Source: Trissonchulus latispiculum (lineage: Eukaryota > Nematoda > Enoplea > Enoplida > Ironidae). Taken from it: 64,000 bases of DNA. The notes under the pieces were generated by a model. That model was not told where the DNA came from. It saw only the letters and a list, made by a program, of their open reading frames with translations, and searched no databases. Shown one piece after another: positions 45,982 to 57,110 of this stretch (its first letter is position 1; every line of letters begins with the position of its first letter). A program made the translations under genes and the position numbers. The stretch covers positions 47,433 through 111,432 of the forward strand of contig JASAND010016413.1 in NCBI GenBank assembly GCA_030248195.1. The letters run 5' to 3'.

Positions 45982-46481
45982 TGTGAAGATAGCACTCACA
46001 AGAAATATGCAAATTTATTCGAGTTTAACAAAGTTTGACAAGCGCTCAGTATTTTTCCAAGTCCTGTCTAAATTTATCAGTTAATTAGCTAATCTCAGAA
46101 ATTAGTTCAGGCTTGAACAGGTTAGTTGAAGGGAGGTTGAGCTAGAGATTAGTCGGGGGCTTTTGTAGAGTAGCGCCAGCGAATTTTTGGGGGTTCAGGG
46201 AGTCGGGTTAAGTTTGATAAAGTTATTGTCCTTGTTGAATTTTCTTCGCTGTTATATTTCTCTAAAGTTATCCTTTGGATTTTGTTGCTAGTTTCGTAAA
46301 TTCGTAGGGTAAATTGTGTTATTTTCAAATATTTCTTTCAGTTGGTTACGGTCAGCATTTCGCGACATCGCACACCACGATAGTTACCTGTGATCTTGTC
46401 TTATCCTAAATTCCAGTCAGTCAACTAGTTTTATTCAACAGTTCGTACATTTTACTAACATTCGTAGACTCGAACTTCACA
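45982..46481 (+). repeat. 5' LTR
   Basis: Starts TGTGAAGATAGCACTCACAA and ends GACTCGAACTTCACA. It is collinear with 51884-52379 through AGATAGCACTCACAAGAAAT, CAGCGAATTTTTGGGG and GTGTTATTTTCAAATATTTC. Confidence 0.85.
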
Positions 46482-46483
46482 TG

Positions 46484-46500
46484 TGGCGACCGTGTCATGT
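46484..46500 (+). other. Primer-binding site, tRNA-Arg type
   Basis: TGGCGACCGTGTCATGT begins two bases after the 5' LTR. TGGCGACCGTG is the primer site type used by mdg1/412-group elements. Confidence 0.7.
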
Positions 46501-46939
46501 AGTAGATGTCGAGAAATGGTGACCTTGACCAAAATTTCAGTCTTAAATTACAGTTTCCACTAAAGTTTGATTTTTGCTTTAGTTTTTTGCAAAAACACTT
46601 TTTTGCGCCTAAGCACTAATTATGGATCGGGGAAAAATCCTGAAAACCCCCCAGCGGGCTAGATGATGGCGGCATCTCCCCCTCCCCTCAAATTACGCTA
46701 TGGGCCAAATTTTTCGAGACCCATTATGCTGAAATGTTGAATCAAGTATTTTACTGCCAATGATGGGGGGAGGTACGCAGGCACAGAGTGGAGGGTGTGC
46801 TCTCCCAAAAGAAAACCCCCAACTCCAACCATCCCTCCCCCAAGCTCAGAATCCACCCCCACCTCCCCCAAACGCGGGTCCAAATTTTTCGGGGGGAAAT
46901 CCTTAGGGTCGTCGTCAGAATCAGTTTTGTATTACAAAT

Positions 46940-48780
46940 ATGTCGTGTGACGACACAAAAGACCAGGAGCCCATTATTGAAAATCGTTTTGAAAGTTTGG
47001 GAGCTTATACGTTAGATTGCACCCCCAAATCACTTTCAACACCTGCTGTGTCCCAAACAGTTTTTTCTCCTGTGGCCGGCCCGTCGTTTCCTCAGGTGTC
47101 GAATGATCAGGGGGCACCCATAAGTCCTGATTATCAAAATTTTTACGGTTCTGGGCACGCTATTGTAATTTCGGCTGCGTCAAATAGCCCTCAGATTCCG
47201 AATTCGGGGAGCCCGCCCCCATGTCAAAATCTGCCTCCACCTGGCCACAATTAGGGTCAAAATCCTTCGGTGCCTAATTACGCAGTGCCTGCTGCGCGGT
47301 CTTCACAATCACAGGTTCAGTCAAATGCTCTGGCAAATATGGCGTCGCCTCCCCATGCTGCTGGACAGGTCTATTTTCATCCAAATTATTATTATGGCCG
47401 GAATCAACGGTATACGTACGTACAGCCAGGTTTTTCTTCTGAAGCTCAACATGGCTGCCAAACGCCAAACATAAGCCAAAAGGGTTATTGTCCAGTTTTT
47501 GATCACGCCCAGTCTTTTTATCAACAGTCCCAACAGTTGTTGGCTCCAATATACCCGGATGTTGCTCAGGACACGCCTCAAAATTATGGATTTTTTCCGC
47601 TGCAACAAGGGAGGCAACAGCAGACTGCAACCAATCCTACGATATATGCTGCCGATATTTCTGTCAGTAAGAATAGTGCCCAACTTTATCGTACGTATAT
47701 GGCGATATTGCAAAATATTCTCAGTTTTGAACTGGCTTTGGAATATTTCGACGACTGGTTGCCCCAATTTGTGTCGACTGCTACGGCTTCACCGAATTCC
47801 TAAAGATCAATGGGCCCGTTTGATGTTTAGCAAACTGTGGGGAAAAGCGCTTATATTTGCTTCTAGAATTGGTCCTGGTGCTGTAGAATCGTTTTATAAT
47901 AAGTTCGTTTGCTGAGGACACAATTCCCTAAACCCAAGACATCTGTTTCTGAAAAATTCCACCGGTTTGTCCAACGGGTTCAGCAGCCGGGGGAATCAGC
48001 CCGTCAATATGTGTCGGAGCTACAGTTGCAAGCTTTGGAAATTTGGCCGTCTGAGCTGGACCGGGACAGGCACTGTGTACAACAGCTGTTTGATGGAATT
48101 CGTTCAGAATACGTGGCAGCGTTGGCTTCGAGCTTCGGTAAGGGAGAACCATCACTGAGTGAAATTTTACGTGTTCTTGACAAATTAGAATCTCGTAGTT
48201 CTAGAACGGGTTTTTCTGATTCTGAAGCCTATGCTGCTCCAGTTTTTACTGTGGGGGCTCAAAAAACTCCAATAGAGGGGGTGGGCCCCTTGATTCGACA
48301 CCTGTAACTCGGCTGGAGCTACGGAAAATGGGAGACTGGTTTGAGTCAAAATTGCAGCAGGAGTTGAAAAAATGGGAGGCTGAAAAAGAAAAGCATTTTC
48401 CTACATGCCGATTTGGCAATAAAAGGGGACATCACTCCGATCGATGTTGGGATAAAAGTCCTTCAAGAGCCTCTCGTACTCCTACTCAAGCTTCAAAGGC
48501 CCAAATTCAAGCACAAGTCAATATGGTCGGGACATATCCATATCACCCTCCCCATCCGGCATATTACTTTCCCCCAGTACAGACGCAGCCGGTTCCGACC
48601 TATGCCTACTGCCAGCAGCAATATCAGCCTCAGTGGCAGTATCAGCAGCCGTTTTCGCTTTGTCCACGGCTACAGTCGCCTCCACGTCTTGTGGCGGCGC
48701 TTGTCGCAGTGGGGGCCAAACCAGCTGCCAACCACAATTTTAGGTGCCCGGCATCGGCTGCACTTCCATCAGCTGTTTAG
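46940..48780 (+). pseudogene. gag remnant of the LTR element, several frameshifts, damaged zinc knuckle
   Basis: Homologous segments lie in successive frames: 46940-47251 (N-terminal, Pro-rich, ends in a stop), 47270-47803 (to FDDWLPQF), 47790-47912 (HRIPKDQWARLMFSK), 47909-48304 (RVQQPGESARQYVSEL) and 48328-48780. They parallel the minus-strand gag (LEDWLPNF, HQIPKAQWSRLLF, RVQRQGESVRRYISEL). In the knuckle the second Cys is Gly (CRFGNKRGHHSDRC). The protein cannot be made in one piece from this copy. Confidence 0.8.
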
Positions 48781-48852
48781 ATGCCATCAGCTGTTCCGAC
48801 ACTGATTGCCCCTAAAGTGCACTTGATTTGAATTGGGCCTGTTCATGAAAAA

Positions 48853-49188
48853 GTGCGGGCATCCTCCCCTCAAATTTTTTCAGCTTGCAACACACATTTG
48901 TCCGAGTCCTCCCTTGAAGGCGCCCCTGTCTTTATTTGTAAAAGTGATTGTCAAGTAGAGGCCGCTCCTTTAAAAGAGGGTGTGGACCCCTACAAATTGA
49001 ACGATCTACGGGCTACAGCAGAAAATATCTCTGAAGTTATTGGTTCTCCAAGACCGGAATCCCGCCCAAAAGAGGGGGTGGAAGCCCCTACCCCCGCGAT
49101 TCCTAGCCAAACCGTCTTAAAATCTTTCTTGACTGCACAAAATTTGTTGGATTTTTCACGAGATTTACACACGTATGATGGTGTTTAA
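48853..49188 (+). CDS. Open frame after gag (112 codons), uncertain
   Basis: Lies just downstream of gag in the LTR element. Glu/Pro-rich with two EGV phrases (LKEGVDPYK, PKEGVEAPT) that come from a repeated GC-rich DNA motif. The nominal start is not a convincing ATG and no protease or RT motif is present. Probably a decayed gag extension. Confidence 0.2.
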   Translation: MRASSPQIFSACNTHLSESSLEGAPVFICKSDCQVEAAPLKEGVDPYKLNDLRATAENISEVIGSPRPESRPKEGVEAPTPAIPSQTVLKSFLTAQNLLDFSRDLHTYDGV

Positions 49189-49492
49189 AAACATTTCAAC
49201 CCGAATCTACTTTCTTTGCAGTAATTTTGTTTTGCTTTTGTGTTTTCTTGTACTTTTGCTTGTACGCCCCGCCTGTGTTTCACCCAAATTTTCGTGTTGT
49301 TGCAAAGATTTTTGTTTTAGCGTCATTAATTTTTAATTTTTATCTTTATTTTAGGTTCTTTCATTCATCTACTTTTCATTTTTTCACAGCAAATTTCATA
49401 GCTTTGCATCTAAAAGGTGTTCACCCTCTCATTTTCGATCATTCTTGAACTCTCATGTTAATTTATTTTAATAGGTACAAAATTTTGAAATT

Positions 49493-49666
49493 CTGTGCCG
49501 AGGTCGGCACAGCCAAAAATCAAATTGCTCGTGGGAGGCTACAACTTTGTGTAAAGGAAGAGCTGTCCATACATAATCCAAAAACCAAGACGGGAACAAA
49601 AACGATTCAGGTATGCTTGAGATTTGGCCATGTTCACCCAATGTTCACCTGTGCCGACCTCAGCAC
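49493..49666. mobile_element. ~175-bp MITE-like element nested in the LTR element
   Basis: The left end is a self-palindrome CTGTGCCGA-GG-TCGGCACAG. The right end CTGTGCCGACCTCAGCAC is the inverted counterpart of the left. No ORF. Target duplication not determined. Confidence 0.5.
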
Positions 49667-49744
49667 AAAATTTAAAAGTGGCTCCAAAAGTTTTCCCGTT
49701 TGCATAGAAACCTACAGCAGCACGGTTTGGTTAAATCTAACCTA

Positions 49745-51865
49745 ATCTGGAGCAAATTCTATCCACGCAATATTAATCTACTCTATTCAGTTCAACCTTA
49801 GTTGACCAATTGTTCACCGTGTTTAAATATACCGTTGTTAAATTTTGTTACCTCGCACTTCTTGAAATTCACTTTTTACTTGCTTACTTTTTGAAACTCG
49901 CATTCATTTCTTGCACTTTCAATATTTTGGAACTTCTGGATACAAATTTCGAATGATTTTGGCGAAGTCACTTTAAGCTTTCACTTTCCGGATTTTGTGT
50001 TTTTTCCACTTGATGTATTGCACCATTTATTTTGTGTTTAGCTGATTTTGGTCATGTTGGTATTTTTCCCAACCGCCTTGGTCGTCACTCCTGTATCTTG
50101 GACTAACTGCCTGCAGCTTTCTATTCTGATGGGTCCTTCTTGGATGACCTTCAAGGTGGTATTTTTCTGTTTATTCTTTCTTTAGGATATACGTACATAC
50201 GTATATATTTGATTTTTGAAATTTCTATACTTCAAATGCATTGACACTATTCTCGGTGCTTAAATTCCTTTAGATTTTTCAACTTTTAATGTATTTTTAA
50301 CCGTATTTTGTAAGTTGTTTAGAACTTTTTAAATATACGTTGTTTTCGAAATTTAGAAAGAAATTTTCCATGCTACCCCCGCAGGGGCTGCAGCCCCTCT
50401 GAACGGTGGAAAGCTCTCGTTTTCGTAATTAAGTTTTTAGATTTTCAGACATTGTTGCCCTTGGAATTAGTGACAGTTCACTCCAACCGTGCTGTTGTTA
50501 AAACACCTTAAGCTCGACATTCGTTACGATGATCCTAGTTAGTTTTCCGCCTTTCAGGGTTTGGCACTTTTAACCCCGAGGGGTTGCAACCGTTTCCACG
50601 CTTCAAAGGTCAACCCTGCGGTAATTGCAAAATCATATCAAATTAAATAAATCAGCAAAGCATTCTAATATTTTACCTTTTTTATTTTTGGGTTTCTTAC
50701 CTTTTTCACCCTCTTTTTGGAGTGGTGCCTTGCGGGCCGTTGCGACCTCCTACCTCCGTATGCCGGGTGGGAGGGCCGCACGCTCGGTATCATTCTTTTT
50801 CTTTTTGGATTCCGTTTCCAGTAGCCTTGAGGCTTTCTTTGATTTAGCACATGCCTTTGTGCCGGCACCTCCATAGGCCAGGGCGTGGCGCTGGCAGGGG
50901 CCCTACAGTGGTCGTAGGCCCTCCTGCTCGGGTGCGTGCGCTCTTGTATGAACTGTTTTCCATCGCTGACCTGTCGTTGCTCGGCTCTTGGGTTCCTTGG
51001 GTTGTTCCGGCAGGCTCTCTCTAGATTTCTGATGGCTGGAGCCCAGCCTAGCTTCGGCAGTGTCCAGTGTTGACTTTTCTCCAGCTCCATCCTGTAGGGC
51101 AGCCAGGTCCTGGTTTGACTTTGTGATGGCTCCCGAAAGCTTTAGTTAGCTGTCGCGATGCTGGGGTGAAGACCGCATTGTCCTCTCCTTGGCACACCTG
51201 TAGACACTTTCCCTCCTTCCTGTAATTTTTCTTGTTTGCACATTGTCATTTAAGATCTAGTGTATTTTGGTCGTTTTTCTATTAATTAGTTTAATAATTT
51301 ATTCTAGTTCGTTTTGTCTAATTTACTGTATTTACTGGATATATGCACGCTAGTGATTGTTCGCCAATATTTAAAAAAGGTTTCTGATGTTTCTTATTTG
51401 TATAACATCACACATGGCCTCGTGTGAGCATCGGGAGGCCCCTGACGCTTTCCTGAAGTAGTCCAGGTTCCCTCAGTAGGTAGTTTTTCTGTAGCTGTTT
51501 ATAGTAATGTGTTGTAGTAGTTATGTTGCATTGGTTATGTATTGCATTAATGTAGGTACGTTGTAATAAGATTTGAATGGAAGTAGACATGTGGTACGTA
51601 GTAGTAGTTATATGTGTTGTGTGTGGTGCAGATACGCCAATTGTCCATGTAATGTAAGTAGATATGTATTTATAATGTTGATATTGTCTTGATTCAGTTC
51701 CGGAGGCGTATATCGGGTGAGTCATTTCTATCCTTTATTTCTACGTATTATTAACAATCATTTTATTTTTACTAGTACGTAGGTTAACTGTGGAAAACTT
51801 CATTTTATTATTATTTTAACTGAGTTTGCTATTGTTTACTGTGAACCCGTTCGAGTACTCACGGG
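49745..51865. other. Interior of the LTR element without coding motifs
   Basis: T-rich on the + strand. Holds GC-rich hairpins such as AGGGGCT-GC-AGCCCCT (about 50383-50398) and a CCCCGAGGGG stem near 50575. A minus-strand open frame at 50665-51090 has no recognisable domain. This is where pol would be expected. Confidence 0.5.
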
Positions 51866-51883
51866 CCAAAGAGAGGGATATTA
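51866..51883 (+). other. Polypurine tract
   Basis: CCAAAGAGAGGGATATTA, the AAAGAGAGGGA core directly preceding the 3' LTR; the usual primer for plus-strand synthesis. Confidence 0.6.
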
Positions 51884-52379
51884 TGAGAGATAGCACTCAC
51901 AAGAAATATGCAAATTTATTCGAAGCTTGTCAATGTTTGACAAACGCTCAGTATTTTTCCAAGTTCTGTCTAAGTTTTATCAGTCAATTAGCTAATCTTC
52001 AGAAATTAGTTCAGGCTTGAATAGTTAGTTGAAGGGAAAGTGAGCTGCGAGATTGGTCGGGGTTTTGGTAGAGTAGCACCAGCGAATTTTTGGGGGAGTT
52101 TGATAAAGTTATTGTGTTTGCTGCTTTTCGCTATTATATTTCTCTAGTTATCCTCTTTGGATTTGTTGCCAGTCTTCGGGTGCATCTGCAAGAGTAAATT
52201 GTGTTATTTTCAAATATTTCTTTCTGAAGTTGGTTACGGTCAGCATTTCTCGACATCTACCGAATTTCACGACAAATAATTCCCGTGATCTTGTCTTACT
52301 CTAAAATTTAGTCAATCAACCAGTCAATTCTCAACAAGTTCGTACATTTTACTCAACATTCGTAGACTCGAACTTCAAA
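51884..52379 (+). repeat. 3' LTR
   Basis: Starts TGAGAGATAGCACTCACAAG and ends near GACTCGAACTTCAAA. Indels and substitutions against the 5' LTR are frequent, and the 3' terminal CA is less clear than at the 5' copy. Confidence 0.8.
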
Positions 52380-52610
52380 TTCAGCTGGAATTTATTTCAG
52401 CAGAAATTCAAAATTTGAAAAGTTTGATTTGCCTTTTTTGATGGGATTCGCTCTAAACCGATACTCATCCTGCAATGTTTTCGCAAAAAAATTTGCAAAA
52501 ACTCGAAAACTGATGAATATTTAGCGATTGGTTTAGCGGCATGATCTCTTGATTTCGTATAGTTCAACTTGATAATCAGATTTTTAGGTGATTTGTAAGT
52601 TTATTTTGAC
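52380..52610. repeat. Diverged copies of the ~136-bp repeat, right of the LTR element
   Basis: CAGCAGAAATTCAAAATTTG, TTTTCGCAAAAAAATTTGCA and AGATTTTTAGGTGATTTG correspond to phrases of the 45420-45981 units, in the same order and orientation. Confidence 0.55.
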
Positions 52611-54311
52611 GCTTACATTTTCTAAAAGAGCAGAGCAGGGGTAAATAGTTATGCCAATCATCTTCATGATAAAGCTAAAATTTCAAGAGTACAGAGCCGC
52701 GAGGGAGTCTCCCCTTTTACTACAGCTGCTTTGAAGGATGAATGATGATCCTATGTACAGGATTCGGCTTACAGTTTAAGCCTACTAACATTTGTGCCCC
52801 GTGTCGATTTCTACGGCTTAAAGTTAAGCCGTTTAAGCCACTTTTAAGCCGTTTAAGTGGTTTAAACCGACCATTATTTTCATAAACAACAAATTCACTT
52901 TTTGCTTTCAAGCTGTTTAAGCGCTTTTTATGAAAATGGCCCCAAGAATTTCATAAATTGTATATTGAAATATGAGCCTTTGTATGCTGCGATAAAATTT
53001 TATCTATCGTTTATTTCGGCTTTCCGGCAATAACAAATTCGGTTTACTTTAGTTTATCTCAATAAATTACAAAAAAGTGCAACTAAATAAATTACAAGAT
53101 GGGTGCAACATTCGGGGGAAGCACTGGCTTAGAACACTTTCTCTTCATTCCTCTATTTCTGTTTCGCTGCTTAAAGGTGTTGCCAGAATACGGTTGTTGC
53201 CTAGAGTTTGTGTCAAGGTTCCTTTTTGTAAGAGTATGAGAAACCCCAGTGCGCCGGAGCATCTTGGCCGAGAAGCTTGCTTCTTTACTTTCGGGAGACC
53301 GAGTATGAGCAGGCTAATTTGCGGAGTATTCGCGTGCGAGGATTGTGTTACAAGTTGCCCTCGTGGCCGACTGTACGAATTGCAACTATGATGGTTGCAC
53401 TGCAGTAAGTTCTAAATCAATAGCTCGACTTCCGTCACGATTGTTGCAAGCTGGTGATCATCTCAAGGCATTGCTTCACTGTCTGTGTTTTGGCGGATAC
53501 TTCCTAGTCTGTCCTCATCTCCCTATGTCTATAATTTGTTTGGTTTTTGTTTTATTACACCATTCGACTCAAACTTTCGTTCATAGTAATGGATACAAAA
53601 CGAATGCAGAGTCTCTGTTTTTAGAAGTGAAAACAATTTGCTGTGGTGGTTCTTTTCTCACAAACAGACAGAAAATAGCGCCTTTTTAGAGTTTACCGGT
53701 TGACCTTTATTGATTGATTTTGAGAGTTCTCGCTTCTCAGACTCTTTTTTTCGTACTGCTGACTCGTCATAAATTTCTATAGTACTCGATAAGAACGTGG
53801 TCGGCAGGTTCTTTTACAATTTTATTTTAAGTGATATTGATTTATTCGGAGTGGTGTGTCAAATTTTATCACAATTTTCTATTAAAATTTTGAATCACTA
53901 AGTTATGGCTGTTAAACTAAGCTCTGGTTGAGTGTTATGGCTGTTAAACGAAACATTGATTGTATGTTAATGATCTTTTGAAAATTCAGGAATTTGTCTT
54001 GCTTAACACAATCATTCTTTATTTCTGAATGCCTGCTCCTGTTTTGCCTATCAATGTGTTGCCTTTACAGATGGAAGCTAAGGTAATTTTTAAGGTAATT
54101 AAAATAGTTAGTTGATTATGCATCCTCCGGCAACAGTTTCCAAATAACAAAACACAACAGCTCAGAGTTACCGAAACATATATTTACACAAAGTAAATCA
54201 TTGCAGGGTTTGTTTGCCGACCATATAGTAATGTTTGCATGGGAGAAGGTATGAGGAGGCTTTAAGGCAATTACCTAGCGCAAGCCCCCCAGAGTGACTT
54301 TTTCAACACAG
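52611..54311. other. No recognisable gene
   Basis: Open stretches at 53077-53391 and 53345-53689 lack motifs. TTTAAGCCGTTTAAG-type repeats lie at 52800-52870. A possible tiny exon ATGGAAGCTAAG with cag/gta borders lies at 54071-54082. Confidence 0.35.
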
Positions 54312-54666
54312 CTATTGCCAAAGCAAGCTTTTCGGCTTGTCAAAATTTAGTTAGATTCCCTGAGTTACAGTTTCTAGATGAATTACTCAGAATCTACCTC
54401 AGTGTGGATGTACGATTACATTACAGGAATCTTTCGCCATCGTGGTACAATCTATTCAAAAATCCTCTGAAACCTGCGTAAAACGTCTGCTCCAATCGGC
54501 CTGGCACCGTGTTGCTGAGGATCAGTAGAGTGCCTACAGATGGAGGCTGGCGAGAGCGGAATATTTCAGCGAAGGCGAAGACAACGAGTGGCCTGCTGAC
54601 GTTGTTTCCTATTTAGATGAGGAGGAGAAGCTCAAATTGGATGAGCTAAAGAACAACCAAGCCTGA
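54312..54666 (+). pseudogene. Candidate terminal exon or pseudo-exon, unrecognised
   Basis: After an acceptor TTCAACACAG, one frame reads AKASFSACQNLVRFPELQFL and a second frame takes over as ESFAIVVQSIQKSSETCVKR. That frame then meets one TAG (54526-54528), continuing as RWRLARAEYFSEGEDNEW to an acidic end and TGA at 54664. The composition is protein-like (amphipathic, acidic C-terminus). The frame change and stop argue for a pseudogene or an unplaced short intron. No family recognised. Confidence 0.3.
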
Positions 54667-54876
54667 TCCCACGTTTACACCTGTTATGCTCGACTTTTCT
54701 GTATGCTTTGCTAAACTTTGTTCCAAGATATAGGCTGGTAAATGTTGTTGAGCGAGACTAGGGCTTGCGCAAGCAGCAAGCAGCATTAGGCAACAAAGGA
54801 AAGAACTTATTGTATCTGTAGTTAGAATCCGAAATTTAAAAATTAGATATCGTTGATGTAACCATTGATTGCCTTG

Positions 54877-55125
54877 TTAAAATTTGGTAAGATTAGTTGA
54901 AGTCCGAGAGAATTGAAGCAGGCTTTTGACAGTAGAGCCAAGCGTTGAGCGAAAACTTTACATGTATTAACCAAGGAGAAATTAAAGATTGTTGAGTCAA
55001 TCATGCATAGGAACTGTGAAAATTTGGTAAGAAAATTGAAAGGGGAGAGTTGAAATAGGGCTCTGCAGCGAGAAAAGCGTTGAGCCAGAAGTTGAAAGTT
55101 TAGGATTAATGTGTTAACCAGTCGG
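54877..55125. repeat. ~140-bp diverged direct duplication
   Basis: AAAATTTGGTAAGA recurs at about 54879 and 55019, each followed by AGTTGAA-type, GAGCCAAGCGTTGAGC / GAAAAGCGTTGAGCCAG and ATGT(A/G)TTAACCA phrases. The minus strand is open across it (54843-55178), which I attribute to the duplication. Confidence 0.6.
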
Positions 55126-55179
55126 ACTGATGATACGATGGACTCGGAGGATACAATGGATAACAAATTACTTATCAAT

Positions 55180-56327
55180 CACTAGACGTCACAGACCCAT
55201 TTATATACAGGTTAGATGCAGCCTCACTCGCCGACCACTCTACCAGACTGATATCTCGCACGGGCGGACGTTGTCGGTGGGGTAACGACACATCCAGTTG
55301 CAGTTTCCTAGGTCTTTCGGAATCTCGGAGCAAAAAAGGAATTGAAAAGCGTTTAAAACTTGTAGTTGTTGCTCACATATCCCCCCTCTATAGTGTATGC
55401 AAAAAACAAAAAATATCCCCATAATATCATTGACATTGTTATAACATGGCTTGTGATCTGCAACTTCACCGGTTTTTCCAGTGGCACATGGGTTGTAACG
55501 GCGGAAAGAAGTTCACACCGGCAAAAGAAAAGCCTGCTCGGGCGAGAGAAGTGTCGGGTGCCCGATTTCTTTTGGGGAGACCGAGAAAAGTGCAAGGCTT
55601 GAGGTTTAGAAGTCGGTGAAGAGAGTTGAAATAGTCGCTTGGAGCGAGACAGCTAAAACAGGTGTAAATAGGATTTATTGGGGTGCGAGACTATCAGTCC
55701 TCACAGTCATCATTGTGAAAGTAGACTTATCATTAACTCTGAGCTTACCGTCACAGCAACACAGACCGGTGGTTCTCGTACTATCGGGACCTGACTATTT
55801 GTGTTATCGTTCTAAAATGTCAAGTATCAAACTAAATATATGCAATGCAAAAGTGATAGATCAATGCGGCTGAGTATTAGTTGAGCGGCTAGAACACAAC
55901 ACAAGTACCTTGAAAGCTGGGATTGAGATGGTTGCAAGAAGACGTGACCCAAATTTTGAGGAATCGGCAATTCTATAGAAAATCAATTTCGCTTAATTTC
56001 AAACAGTATATATGTTAATCAAGTGAGATTTTGGGGTACTTTTCTGTCGCCGAAATTGCCATTAAAACGCAAAGAAATGGTAAGCTGAAAGAAGAACACA
56101 AAATTCAGGCAAGTAAGTCGCCTACATCGACATTGGCATTCTGTACCGTTCAAATTTTGGGGCCGGCATTGTGGGAATATGATGCCACCTTCTCCATTGG
56201 TGAAGACTCGGCGAGAACATGTATTCGGTTGAGTGTGTTCGCCGTTCGGGCTTCGTGGCAAATAGCGCAATGGTTTCGTCTCTAGACGGTTGCTGCATGT
56301 TGGGCATGCAAGGACTAGAGCACGTGG
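55180..56327. other. No recognisable gene
   Basis: Only short open stretches without motifs on both strands. Confidence 0.35.
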
Positions 56328-56930
56328 TCATGTCTCGGATTCCAACTTGCGAGGTCCTGGCCGATCCAAGAACTCGGCAGACGGTTGACACATAAAGGCA
56401 AGATGAACAAGCAGTGGCTGTTCCAAAAACTGCGCATACAGCTCATGCCAATTTACATTTTCAAATGTGTCAATGGTAGGTAAACGGTTGAGGGCGCAAC
56501 GCCAAAAGGAACAGTGCCGAGACGACGTATTTGCAGACATCGTAAAGTTGTCGACGCAATGATTCTGTCTTTGTAACCCGCATACGCCGTAGGCATTTCC
56601 AGCAGTTTGGACAACAGCTTGAATGCAGTCAGGTTGGGAGAGGAGTGGCAATATCGAGAGGCTAAACTCAGAGACGCCATCATATCCAGCATTTGAGGTA
56701 TTTGTGAAACTGGCTCCACCACAAACTGACACCCCCATCACTTCACGTTGCTGTATTGAGGCCACTCTGGGAACTTGAAACAGTGGTTGAGGTTTAAGAC
56801 TGCGACTCCGGTTGACTACATTTGCCAGCCTAGGCAACAGAGAAACAGGTCTAAATGGACAAAAAACAAGTTTGCTAAATAAAAAGCTTTTCTTCGTTGA
56901 CTCTGTGACCCAGAGGTAGGTAAAATCCAA
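56328..56930 (-). CDS. Candidate Cys-containing coding exon, unrecognised (200 codons)
   Basis: Minus-strand frame without an ATG at its upper end; the first in-frame ATG encodes MGVSVCGGASFTNTSNAG, about 65 codons in. Several Cys (VCGLQRQNHC, SRHCSFWRC, FMCQ) and N-glycosylation-like NTS/NFT sites give it an extracellular look. 170 bp beyond its upper end is a TATA-like TTATATAA (57103-57110) that on the minus strand could serve a promoter. No domain recognised and exon borders unproven. Confidence 0.3.
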   Translation of the reverse strand: MDFTYLWVTESTKKSFLFSKLVFCPFRPVSLLPRLANVVNRSRSLKPQPLFQVPRVASIQQREVMGVSVCGGASFTNTSNAGYDGVSEFSLSILPLLSQPDCIQAVVQTAGNAYGVCGLQRQNHCVDNFTMSANTSSRHCSFWRCALNRLPTIDTFENVNWHELYAQFLEQPLLVHLAFMCQPSAEFLDRPGPRKLESET

Positions 56931-57110
56931 ACTAGTGGCGAGCCAAGTTCAAAGTTGGTGTCTGTCGAATTGAAATGGAAGCGTGTTGCTCCGCACTAAG
57001 TCTGACGTTCACGCAGCCACTTGCCAAGATAGTTTACAGCAACAAGGACAGAGCACAGTGCAGGCAGAGCAGGCCAGCACTGCAGATGCACACAACACCA
57101 GCTTATATAA

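Larger units (their letters stand above)
45982..52379 (+). mobile_element. LTR retrotransposon with gag but no recognisable pol (6.4 kb)
   Basis: Two LTRs (45982-46481 and 51884-52379), a primer site two bases after the 5' LTR (46484), gag remnants at 46940-48780 and a polypurine tract before the 3' LTR. The ~3.1 kb between gag and the 3' LTR shows no protease, reverse transcriptase, RNase H or integrase motif in any frame I read. LTR divergence (many substitutions and indels) and gag breaks indicate an old copy. The layout fits gag-only, trans-mobilised elements (TR-GAG type). Confidence 0.8.

Noticed and set aside
50665..51090. 141-codon minus frame in the pol-less region, considered as a hidden gene
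   Set aside because: No domain, basic low-complexity composition, and opposite orientation to the element.
53077..53689. Two overlapping open frames of 104-114 codons
   Set aside because: No motif, no start context and no splice support; the frames overlap each other.
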